A stretch of 5,744 bases of DNA from Eubacterium sp. CAG:786 (GTDB lineage: Bacteria; Bacillota; Clostridia; Oscillospirales; Ruminococcaceae). Positions 1 through 5,696 of this stretch are shown here, piece by piece (position 1 is the stretch's first letter; each line of letters starts with the position of its first letter). The position numbers and the translations under genes were made by a program. The notes under the pieces are model-generated. The model saw nothing but the letters and a program-made list of their open reading frames with translations. It did no database searches and had not been told where the DNA came from. The stretch spans positions 17,686 through 23,429 of the forward strand of contig HF989521.1 of assembly GCA_000432175.1 (NCBI GenBank), given 5' to 3'.

Positions 1-2872
1 CGGAACCGCCTGCAAAGAACTGGTTGAGGTCAACGTCGATGGTGTCATTTTTAAGGATCGGGTCCTGCGTGCCGGCTTCCTTCACCTGCACCAGGCTGAA
101 AAATCCAAGCTTTAACGGCTGCGTATGGTCTGCCGCTTCGATCCTGTCGGAAAGCGCGCCGCTCTTTACTGCTGCGTTGTATTCCTTGATATCGGCATAT
201 CCACCGAGGTTATCTGCCGACTTTAGCTGCACCGTCTTAATGGAATTTGCAAACACCGCTTCATCGTCAGACTGTGCATATAAATTGACATTTCCAAGGA
301 TAAGCACACTGTCTCTGCCGACTATGCCCCTGCTCTTCTTGCCGGAATATGCAGGACCGCTGTATACTCTGATATCGGCGTCATCTGCAACGAACTTATT
401 GGCATATATCGCATAGCAGTTACCCTCGCCGAAGCTGCCTGTATTCGGGCTGGGGTCGCCCTGCTCCGCGGATACAATGAGGTTGGTTTTCCTTACAGAT
501 ATCGTGCCGCTGTAGCTGTCCAGCGCGCCCACGATATTTGAGTTATAGCCGGAGTCAGTGTACTTTGATGATATTCTGAACGTACACGGTTCACCAATGC
601 TGAGTATTGAGATATCCCCATTGCCTGTCAGCGCAGTGCTTTTAGAAGAAATATTGCTATCGCTTTTCAGAACCACTGTAGAGTTTCTGGGGAGCCTTAC
701 GCCGAACATTGCCGAGGTCTCGAAATCCAGACCGTCAAGCACAAGCGTCCTGGCATTGTAACCATCTCCAGGCTGACCGTACCATGCCCAGCTGCTGCCA
801 GAACTGTTAAGGTCACACCCGGTGAACTTACCGCCAAAATCCCAGCCGCCATAATTGTTGATTTCTTCTTCTGATTTGGTGAAATCAAGGGTGAAGTCTA
901 TCTCACCTACATTCAGCGTGATGTCCTGGGTGATGCCGTCAATACCGATAGCAGCTATATAAGCGCCGAGCTCAAGGCCAACTGTGTTGTATATTCTCAG
1001 CTGCGCCTTGCAGGGGTCGCTCTCATCTTCAACGAACACGATTTTAAAGCAATCATTGGGGACCGGCGCTCCACCGGCTTCCGTGAAATCCACTGAGATA
1101 TCGTCCTCAGTGACGCCGGGGGTGCGGTAAAGGTCTATCACCGCGTACTTCTCGGCGCTTGCGTCGCTATAAAGGGAATAGTCTTTATCCAGTTCATAGG
1201 CGGTTTTGCCGTCCTCGTTCACATTGACGAGCTTATACAGTTCATCTCCAATGTAAACGCTTGTCATCACGGGCCAATTGGAATCTTCTGCAGAATAGAC
1301 AGATCCGGTAGAATAATTCACATATTTCACGGTTGTCTGGTACAGTGTTCTTCCGTAAAGGTCAAGAAGCAGATTACCGGTCAGCTTGTCGAGCGCATAG
1401 CCGTCAGCAGAAGCAGCGCCTATCTCTCCGACTTCCTTTACAGAGTCGCCGTCAGATACCTGAATTCCACTACCGTCCACGGAATAACCAGTCATTGAAC
1501 CGCAGGAAACGCTGCTTCCATCGGTAACTGTTACGCCTTTGCTGTTACTGCCATATGCAACCCCCGTAACTATACTATTGTCGCCAAAACTGCATGTGCC
1601 ATTAAGCGTAACAGCGTTTCCACCATAGCCGTAAATCAGGCAATCGGAGACATCTGCGTTGTTTATCTTAACGGATTCGTGTCCTTCTGTGCCATATATT
1701 GCGCTTGGAAGTTTGCCGTCCGCGCTTACACTGATGCTGCTTGCAGTACCGATGACCGTAGTGTTATCAGCAAATTCTGCCGTATCAGAAATGATAACGC
1801 CATCATGATCTGCCGCACCGCGAAGCGTTGTATTTTCCGCGAGACTTCCGTTTACGGTTATGCCGCTGTTGACCGATGGATTGTCAGTGACAAGCGTTCC
1901 GTCAAAGGTCTTTCCAGCCGGTACGGTAACAGGCGTGTTATACGCGAATACTCCGCCGTTTAACTCCGCGTCTGTCAGCTCGTGGTCTGTTCTACCATTG
2001 ATGAACGTCTTGCATACCAGGGCTCCGGCATACTTTGTCCCGCTACTGATATAATATTCGTATATCTGATTTCCATTCAGCGTTACATTAGGTCCGCTGT
2101 TATTTATATCAGCTACGGGTAAGGCGTTAAGCATAACTATGCCGTCATATACGTCAAAAGTAACATCAGAGGTCAGCGATGTTGCGTATGTTAAATATAC
2201 ATATCCCCTCTGTACTGTTACATTCGCCTTTTCAGAATTTACTCTACCGCCCAATAAACCGCCATTGACAGTTATATCAGCAGTATGTCCGGAATCGTTA
2301 TTAACAATATTGGCATCTGCATATCCGCTGTTCTGCACATATTTGCTGTCTGCACCTGATAACTCGATATTGGTTAAAATATAACCGCCGTTTACGGTGA
2401 CAGTTCCGGAAGCTTTGACATTGCCATAACCATATAAATACCCGCTGTCGATCGTGAAATCATCGGCAAGGATCAGGGGCGCGTTAGAACTGCCCGATGC
2501 CTTAAACACACCCGAGCCGCCCCAACGCACCGAACCGCTGGTGCGGATAAACGAACCGCCATTATTAAGCGACGGATTTACATAGCCGGTGATGGTCACA
2601 TTTATGTCGCAATCGGCTTCGACTACCGGCTTATTCTCGTCCGCAGAAACTAAATATCCTCCGAAGATGTCCAGATTTACGCCGTCCCAGCTCCAGCCGT
2701 TGCCGTGGCGCGGCTTTCCGCTTTCAAGCTTTCCTATCGTGTCAGCGACTGCCTGGTCCGCATGGGCTGACAGTTCAGTCAGAGCCTGTGCGGGCACTAG
2801 CGACGCCGCCATTACCGCCGCTGTCAGCAGGCTTGCGAGCCTGTTTTTCAGCGTTCTGGTTGAATTATTCAT
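1..2872 (-). CDS. Large secreted beta-helix-type surface protein, 5' part (957 codons, runs off left edge)
   Basis: The frame is open without a stop from the ATG at 2872-2870 to the window edge, so the protein has at least 957 residues and its C-terminus is missing. The start is fixed by AGGAGG at 2883-2878, 5 bases upstream. Residues 1-38 form a signal peptide: Arg6, Lys9 and Arg11, then a hydrophobic core (about 12-30) with possible cleavage after Ala30 or Ala38. Residues 57-64 (GNGWSWDG) resemble the opening of carbohydrate-binding-like or beta-helix modules in Firmicute surface proteins. Residues about 90-500 are rich in Gly, Asn, Ser, Thr and Val with many short VTVNGG/VTLNG-type strands, as in right-handed beta-helices. 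Residues about 505-690 look like a different, more acidic domain. A second W-x-W module (W695, W697) opens another strand-rich region to about 900. No dockerin, LPXTG or SLH motif is seen, but the anchor could lie outside the window. Secretion is confident; ligand binding or adhesion is inference. Confidence 0.88.
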   Translation of the reverse strand, partial: MNNSTRTLKNRLASLLTAAVMAASLVPAQALTELSAHADQAVADTIGKLESGKPRHGNGWSWDGVNLDIFGGYLVSADENKPVVEADCDINVTITGYVNPSLNNGGSFIRTSGSVRWGGSGVFKASGSSNAPLILADDFTIDSGYLYGYGNVKASGTVTVNGGYILTNIELSGADSKYVQNSGYADANIVNNDSGHTADITVNGGLLGGRVNSEKANVTVQRGYVYLTYATSLTSDVTFDVYDGIVMLNALPVADINNSGPNVTLNGNQIYEYYISSGTKYAGALVCKTFINGRTDHELTDAELNGGVFAYNTPVTVPAGKTFDGTLVTDNPSVNSGITVNGSLAENTTLRGAADHDGVIISDTAEFADNTTVIGTASSISVSADGKLPSAIYGTEGHESVKINNADVSDCLIYGYGGNAVTLNGTCSFGDNSIVTGVAYGSNSKGVTVTDGSSVSCGSMTGYSVDGSGIQVSDGDSVKEVGEIGAASADGYALDKLTGNLLLDLYGRTLYQTTVKYVNYSTGSVYSAEDSNWPVMTSVYIGDELYKLVNVNEDGKTAYELDKDYSLYSDASAEKYAVIDLYRTPGVTEDDISVDFTEAGGAPVPNDCFKIVFVEDESDPCKAQLRIYNTVGLELGAYIAAIGIDGITQDITLNVGEIDFTLDFTKSEEEINNYGGWDFGGKFTGCDLNSSGSSWAWYGQPGDGYNARTLVLDGLDFETSAMFGVRLPRNSTVVLKSDSNISSKSTALTGNGDISILSIGEPCTFRISSKYTDSGYNSNIVGALDSYSGTISVRKTNLIVSAEQGDPSPNTGSFGEGNCYAIYANKFVADDADIRVYSGPAYSGKKSRGIVGRDSVLILGNVNLYAQSDDEAVFANSIKTVQLKSADNLGGYADIKEYNAAVKSGALSDRIEAADHTQPLKLGFFSLVQVKEAGTQDPILKNDTIDVDLNQFFAGGS

Positions 2873-2877
2873 ATAAA

Positions 2878-2883
2878 CCTCCT
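2878..2883 (-). promoter_or_regulatory. Strong ribosome binding site of the surface-protein gene
   Basis: The minus strand reads AGGAGG here with 5 bases before the ATG at 2872. It is a full match to the anti-Shine-Dalgarno sequence and decides the start of the large secreted protein. Confidence 0.85.
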
Positions 2884-2908
2884 ATACTGTGAATATACAC
2901 ATGTTATA

Positions 2909-2937
2909 ATTATAGCGCATTTTTCCCAGGAGGTCAA
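2909..2937 (-). promoter_or_regulatory. Sigma-A promoter of the surface-protein gene
   Basis: On the minus strand, a -35 box TTGACC (2937-2932) and a perfect -10 box TATAAT (2914-2909) are separated by exactly 17 bases. Transcription would start near 2902 and give a leader of about 30 bases that holds only the ribosome binding site. The near-consensus match suggests a potentially strong promoter; the direct repeats just upstream suggest it is controlled. Confidence 0.8.
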
Positions 2938-2946
2938 CAAATTCTT

Positions 2947-2976
2947 CCTAATTGTCGCGTTTCGCTTCCTATTTGT
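2947..2976 (-). promoter_or_regulatory. Paired 9-bp direct repeats upstream of the surface-protein promoter (candidate LytTR-type regulator site)
   Basis: The minus strand carries ACAAATAGG (2976-2968) and ACAATTAGG (2955-2947). They differ at one base and are separated by 12 bases, so they repeat every 21 bp, two helical turns, on the same DNA face. A wider comparison, CAACAAATAGGAAG against CGACAATTAGGAAG, matches at 12 of 14 positions. The nearer copy ends 9 bases before the -35 box. Response regulators with LytTR domains (AgrA, ComE, VirR) bind 9-bp direct repeats with a 12-bp gap, and the staphylococcal AgrA repeat ACAGTTAGG differs from the nearer copy by one base. The regulator itself is not in the window. 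Confidence 0.5.
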
Positions 2977-3000
2977 TGAATTTCTGATTTATAATTTTCA

Positions 3001-3693
3001 TCAGGTTTTATCCGGCGCCCTGCCCACCAGAATTCTTTCCACCGGACGGCGCAGAAGCTTGTTCCATAGTTTGACAACAAATCCCGTGCACAGCGCGGAA
3101 ATAACGGTGCCCTCTCTTGTGCCGACTATCTGCAGGTCGAAAAATATCAGCGACAGCGCCACCGCAGTGATAACGCAGGAAACATCGAACACTACCTTGA
3201 CGTTTCCGAACTCCCTGTGAACAGTATCCGAAACAGCCTTGACGAACGCCTCGCCGGAATTCATGACGACGTTCGCGATGACCGACAGCGTGATACCGAA
3301 CCCGAGCACCACAGTACCCACAAGCACCGAAGCCAGCTGCACGACGTAATTCACCGGCTTTATGAACGAGAATATCCACATGCTGATATCAGTGAACCAC
3401 CCGAACAGAAACGACAGCGGCACCTGAATGAGCTGTATCCACTGAAAACGCTTCCTCAGAATGAGTATCTGCCCGAGGATAAGCACGCAGTTCCAGATGA
3501 TGAGCCAGCTGCCCAGGGACAGAAACGTGAATTTCTCGCTCATGACGTTTGCCACCGACGATATCGGCGAAACGCCGAGTTCGCCCTTTTTCGTTATTGC
3601 AACGCCCATCGCTGAGATAAACAGACTGATAATGAACAGCGCATAGCGCTTGGCAAGTTCCTTTGCGGGGATAAGGGGTTTTCTTTCTTCCAT
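3001..3693 (-). CDS. YczE/YyaS/YitT-type integral membrane protein (DUF6198-like)
   Basis: This predicted 230-residue polytopic membrane protein has about six hydrophobic segments (near residues 16-35, 60-81, 88-111, 117-143, 166-186 and 193-210). Family-like motifs are GVAITKKGELGVSPISS just after the first segment, NSGEAFVKAVSD at about 145-156, and GTREGTVISALCTGF at about 191-205. Length and motif order fit the YczE-like family, whose transport role is not established; B. subtilis YczE has been linked to secondary-metabolite production. The ATG at 3693 is preferred, with a weak GAAG 6 bases upstream. A GTG at 3705 is an alternative that would add four residues, but it has a poorly spaced AGAAAG. 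The C-terminal tail is basic (KLLRRPVERILVGR), suggesting a cytoplasmic end. The gene lies between the XRE gene and the surface-protein gene in the same direction and has its own promoter. No function beyond membrane location can be read from the sequence. Confidence 0.85.
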   Translation of the reverse strand: MEERKPLIPAKELAKRYALFIISLFISAMGVAITKKGELGVSPISSVANVMSEKFTFLSLGSWLIIWNCVLILGQILILRKRFQWIQLIQVPLSFLFGWFTDISMWIFSFIKPVNYVVQLASVLVGTVVLGFGITLSVIANVVMNSGEAFVKAVSDTVHREFGNVKVVFDVSCVITAVALSLIFFDLQIVGTREGTVISALCTGFVVKLWNKLLRRPVERILVGRAPDKT

Positions 3694-3731
3694 TTTGTTC
3701 TTCACACTTTCTATGTAGTTTTTGCATAACT

Positions 3732-3760
3732 ATTATATCGCGAAATGATAAAGAATTCAA
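3732..3760 (-). promoter_or_regulatory. Sigma-A promoter of the YczE-like gene
   Basis: The minus strand has TTGAAT (3760-3755) as the -35 box and a perfect TATAAT (3737-3732) as the -10 box with a 17-base spacer. Transcription would start near 3725, leaving a leader of 20 to 32 bases depending on whether the GTG at 3705 or the ATG at 3693 is used. A TTCGAA palindrome lies about 8 bases upstream of the -35 box. Confidence 0.75.
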
Positions 3761-3811
3761 CAGATGGTTCGAAGTGCCTAATTATTTACACACGCAAAGC
3801 ATTATACTATA

Positions 3812-4570
3812 TTAATGAGGGCTTATACTGTTTGCCAATGATGTGAATATATCCCTTATCACACCAGGGGTGCCGGGGACGGTGCTTTCAATTATGCTGC
3901 GCGCCTGCTCTTCGGATATTGGCGAACGTATCTCCACAAGACCCTCTGCCGCGTCGCCGATAGCCACCTTTGCGTGAGCCACTCCACCGGCTGCTATGTC
4001 GGAAGCATAAGCCGCGCCGCCGAGCGCGTACTTACCCAGTGCGACGCCTCCGAATGCGAGAATCCCCACAGCCGCTCCCCCGAATGCGACCGCACCCACT
4101 GCAACGGCGCCAAACGCCAGCAGTCCCGCTGCAAGAGTACCGAATGCGAAAATCCCCGCGGAAAGCAGACCCAGCGAAACCACGCCCACCGACAGGAATC
4201 CCAGCGAGACCACTCCGACTGCCTTGTTGCCTATCGCGAATATCCCCCGCGCGGTGCGCCTGCCAAGCCCGACATTCACGTGCACCAGCGGAATTCCACG
4301 CACCGTGCGGCTGCTTTTGTACTCAAATGCGTATTTCATGCGTGGCTTCTGTTCGTTCAGCGGCTCGCGCGGCGCTTCACCTTTGATGAGTTCGTCGGTG
4401 CTCACGCCGAAAAGATCGCTCATTGCCGCCAGCTTTTCCATCTCAGGGGTGGTCTGCCCGAGTTCCCATTTGGAAACGGTCTGACGGGTGACGCCGAGCT
4501 TGTCGCCCAGCTGTTCCTGCGACCACCCGCGGGATTTGCGCAGTTCCATAAGCTTCTGTGAAAAATCCAT
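3812..4570 (-). CDS. XRE-family HTH protein with a long glycine-pentad repeat C-terminal domain
   Basis: Predicted 252 residues. The frame is open further upstream to 4723, but the ATG at 4570 has AAGGAG 8 bases upstream and begins exactly at the HTH domain. Residues 3-62 are a Cro/CI-type helix-turn-helix: a first helix (KLMELRKSRGWS), QEQLGDKLGVTRQTVSKWE as the DNA-reading motif, then PEMEKLAAMSDLFGVSTDEL. Residues 86-104 (SSRTVRGIPLVHVNVGLGR) form a linker, in my memory a recurrent lead-in to this repeat type in Firmicutes. Residues about 108-212 are some twenty 5-residue units of the form A-hydrophobic-G-x-x, for example AVGVV, SLGFL, AFGTL, AFGGV, degenerating toward the end. Residues about 117-179 carry no charged residue. 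A short helical-looking tail (215-252, EEQARSIIEST) ends the protein. The repeat could fold as a pentapeptide-like beta-helix or insert in the membrane; neither is proven. It is divergent from the TerD gene. DNA binding is confident, targets are unknown. Confidence 0.9.
   Translation of the reverse strand: MDFSQKLMELRKSRGWSQEQLGDKLGVTRQTVSKWELGQTTPEMEKLAAMSDLFGVSTDELIKGEAPREPLNEQKPRMKYAFEYKSSRTVRGIPLVHVNVGLGRRTARGIFAIGNKAVGVVSLGFLSVGVVSLGLLSAGIFAFGTLAAGLLAFGAVAVGAVAFGGAAVGILAFGGVALGKYALGGAAYASDIAAGGVAHAKVAIGDAAEGLVEIRSPISEEQARSIIESTVPGTPGVIRDIFTSLANSISPH
4040..4246 (-). repeat. 30-bp tandem DNA repeat coding for the glycine pentads
   Basis: Within the XRE gene the DNA repeats with a 30-base (two-pentad) period. 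The plus-strand word CCGAATGCGA starts at 4050, 4080 and 4140, with a diverged copy (CCAAACGCCA) at 4110. CCCAGCGAAACCACGCCCAC near 4171 recurs in altered form (CCCAGCGAGACCACTCCGAC) 30 bases later. The period matches the protein repeat, so the array probably grew by duplication of a 10-residue block. Confidence 0.75.
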
Positions 4571-4588
4571 AATATACGCTCCTTTTCT

Positions 4589-4605
4589 CGCGTGTGCTGC
4601 ACGCG
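4589..4605 (-). promoter_or_regulatory. GC-rich hairpin in the XRE leader, just upstream of its ribosome binding site
   Basis: CGCGTG (minus strand 4605-4600), a 5-base loop CAGCA and CACGCG (4594-4589) form a perfect 6-bp stem. It lies between the promoter and the AAGGAG at 4585-4580, in the transcribed leader. It could be an RNA stem affecting translation or a DNA palindrome bound by the HTH protein itself. It lacks a U-tract, so it is not an intrinsic terminator. Confidence 0.45.
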
Positions 4606-4629
4606 GTCGTACTTGTTTTCTGCAAATAA

Positions 4630-4658
4630 ATGATACCACAAAACCGCACTTATGTCTA
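4630..4658 (-). promoter_or_regulatory. Sigma-A promoter of the XRE gene (extended -10)
   Basis: On the minus strand, -35 TAGACA (4658-4653) and -10 TATCAT (4635-4630) are separated by 17 bases, with TGG directly before the -10 box forming an extended -10. A perfect TTGACA also occurs at 4683-4678 but has no good -10 box at 17 bases. The leader to the ATG is about 55 bases and includes the GC-rich hairpin. Confidence 0.65.
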
Positions 4659-4716
4659 CCAATTTGCGTTGGAACTTTGTCAACAGGACTTAACATTGGC
4701 GCTGTTATGCGGTTTT
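4640..4716. repeat. 9-bp inverted repeat flanking the XRE promoter -35 region (candidate operator pair)
   Basis: AAAACCGCA at 4640-4648 and its exact reverse complement TGCGGTTTT at 4708-4716 lie 59 bases apart, one within the XRE promoter spacer and one upstream of its -35 box. Such a pair could hold a dimeric regulator or a looped complex. Because nine-base matches can arise by chance in 318 bases, this is only a candidate. Confidence 0.3.
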
Positions 4717-4766
4717 TGCGCACAGGGGCATCAATGACAAATTTTGCGTGCCGTGCGAAAATACTC

Positions 4767-4795
4767 TTGATTTTTATTGAAATATGTGGTATATT
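4767..4795 (+). promoter_or_regulatory. Sigma-A promoter of the TerD operon (extended -10)
   Basis: The -35 box TTGATT (4767-4772) and the -10 box TATATT (4790-4795) are 17 bases apart, with TGG directly before the -10 box as an extended -10. The word TGTGGTAT is shared with the divergent XRE promoter. Transcription from near 4802 would give a leader of about 86 bases, longer than needed for a ribosome binding site. Confidence 0.7.
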
Positions 4796-4888
4796 ATAGT
4801 AAGGATAATGTTGAACAGGGTGGAAAACCTTTCAGCTGCCCCAATAGCGACATATGCTGCATATTGATAAAATGTTCGGAGGTAAATC

Positions 4889-5482
4889 ATGTCCGTTAAT
4901 CTTCAGAAAGGTCAGAAAGTTGACCTGACAAAAGGTAACACCGGCTTAAAGACTATTCTTGTCGGACTTGGCTGGGACGAGGCGCCCAGAAAATTCTCGC
5001 TCTTCTCAAAGCACGAGGATATCGACTGCGACGCTTCCGCGCTGCTCATCAGCGCCCAGACCGGTAAGCTCAACGGTCCGATAGACGTAGTATATTTCGG
5101 AAATCTCACACACCAGACAGGCGCAGTCCACCACATGGGTGATAACCTCACCGGTGCGGGCGACGGCGACGACGAGCAGATACTGGTGGAGCTGCCGAAA
5201 CTTGGCAACGCTTATTCCAAGATAGTGTTCACAGTCAACATCTATCAGGCTATGCAGCGCAAGCAGCATTTCGGCATGATAAAGAACGCGTTCATCAGAC
5301 TTGTGGACGCAGAAAAGGGCACGGAACTTTGCAGATATAACCTCTCCGAAAACTATGACGGCAAGACCGCAATGATATTCGGCGAGATCTATCTCTACAA
5401 CGGCGAGTGGAAATTTAACGCGATCGGCGAGCCGACAAACGACAACAGTATCTCGGAACTTGCCGCAAGATATCAGCGCTGA
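4889..5482 (+). CDS. terD: TerD-family (tellurium-resistance/CABP1-type) calcium-binding stress protein
   Basis: Predicted 197 residues, the normal size for single-domain TerD proteins. The start is set by GGAGG at 4878-4882, 6 bases upstream. Family hallmarks in order are GLGWD (26-30), the acidic DIDCDAS before a hydrophobic strand (44-50), HHMGDNLTGAGDGDDEQI (81-98), and NLSENYDGKTAMIFGEIY (151-168) followed by NGEWKFNAIGEP (171-182). The Asp clusters are those expected to coordinate calcium in TerD structures. The family belongs to the Ter stress-response group linked to tellurite, phage and other envelope or oxidative insults; most members are cytosolic and their biochemical role is not settled. 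No TerC, TelA or other ter gene is visible, so this is not a classic ter cluster within the window. The gene leads a two-gene unit with a small membrane peptide 20 bases downstream and is divergent from an XRE regulator. The family is certain; the symbol is a family-level label. Confidence 0.92.
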   Translation: MSVNLQKGQKVDLTKGNTGLKTILVGLGWDEAPRKFSLFSKHEDIDCDASALLISAQTGKLNGPIDVVYFGNLTHQTGAVHHMGDNLTGAGDGDDEQILVELPKLGNAYSKIVFTVNIYQAMQRKQHFGMIKNAFIRLVDAEKGTELCRYNLSENYDGKTAMIFGEIYLYNGEWKFNAIGEPTNDNSISELAARYQR

Positions 5483-5502
5483 AATTCAAAGGAGGAACCA
5501 TC

Positions 5503-5637
5503 ATGACAAAGAAGCTTGTAGTTATCGCAGGGATCGTAGGACTGGCAGCAATTGCAGCCGCAGCGGTTGCTTATCTCCTCACAAGAAACAAGTCCATCGC
5601 AGAATGCCTCGACTGTGAGGAAGACGACGAGATCTGA
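5503..5637 (+). CDS. Small single-pass membrane peptide (44 aa) with acidic CxxC tail, in the TerD operon
   Basis: The ATG at 5503 is preceded by AGGAGG (5490-5495) with 7 bases of spacing, an excellent ribosome binding site that supports this short frame as a real gene. The 44-residue product starts MTKK and has one hydrophobic Ala/Ile/Val-rich segment at about residues 5-26. It then has a short basic TRNK and a soluble tail SIAECLDCEEDDEI with a Cys-x-x-Cys pair (C35, C38) and seven acidic residues among its last ten or so. It lacks a lipobox, so it is more likely a membrane-anchored peptide than a lipoprotein. It starts 20 bases after the TerD stop and ends just before the terminator, so it is almost certainly co-transcribed with TerD. 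I do not recognise a family; the tail could bind metal or dock a partner, which is inference. Confidence 0.85.
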   Translation: MTKKLVVIAGIVGLAAIAAAAVAYLLTRNKSIAECLDCEEDDEI

Positions 5638-5647
5638 AAACATCAGC

Positions 5648-5679
5648 AAATCAGAGGGGTTTTCCCCTCTGATTTATTT
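5648..5679 (+). terminator. Intrinsic terminator of the TerD operon
   Basis: AAATCAGAGGGG (5648-5659), a TTTT loop and CCCCTCTGATTT (5664-5675) form a perfect 12-bp stem followed by ATTTA. The T-tract is interrupted but starts inside the stem base. It lies 10 bases after the stop codon of the small membrane peptide and separates the two-gene unit from the next gene. Confidence 0.88.
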
Positions 5680-5696
5680 AAGTTAGGAAACACGAT

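Larger units (their letters stand above)
4571..4888. other. Divergent intergenic regulatory region between the XRE and TerD genes
   Basis: These 318 bases hold no convincing gene. From left to right they contain the XRE ribosome binding site and leader hairpin, the XRE promoter, an 83-base middle with short inverted and repeated words, the TerD promoter, and an approximately 86-base TerD leader. The word TTTGCG occurs in plus orientation at 4663, 4715 and 4743, and AAAACCGCA (4640-4648) is matched by TGCGGTTTT (4708-4716). These are the only candidate operator elements I see. No RNA gene or riboswitch fold is recognisable. Confidence 0.6.

Noticed and set aside
24..2876. Plus-strand open frames across the left half (for example 24-416, 1679-1963 and 2589-2876).
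   Set aside because: They lie antisense to one uninterrupted 957-codon minus-strand frame with a signal peptide, ribosome binding site and promoter. They lack convincing start signals and have low-complexity, non-family sequences.
2934..2979. Intrinsic terminator after the YczE-like gene.
   Set aside because: The inverted repeat is AT-rich, has a 28-base loop and no T-run on either side; an operator role is more plausible.
3389..3760. Minus-strand frame overlapping the YczE-like gene and its promoter.
   Set aside because: It is out of frame with the clear multi-pass membrane protein and has no family-like sequence.
4040..4246. Possible CRISPR array because of the 30-bp periodic words.
   Set aside because: The period equals ten codons with no unique spacers; it is a coding repeat in an open frame.
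3974..4561. A 195-codon plus-strand frame opposite the XRE gene.
   Set aside because: It is a shadow of the repetitive GC-rich XRE gene. Its Arg/Cys/His-rich sequence is typical of antisense reading, and the minus-strand product has a clear HTH domain.
4678..4683. Perfect TTGACA on the minus strand as the XRE -35 box.
   Set aside because: The hexamer at a 17-base spacing is GGTAGA, a poor -10 box. TAGACA-17-TATCAT with an extended -10 just downstream is better.
4571..4723. N-terminal extension of the XRE protein to an upstream start at 4723.
   Set aside because: The extension would cover the promoter and leader, has no good ribosome binding site, and adds 51 residues before a standard HTH start; the ATG at 4570 has AAGGAG at ideal spacing.
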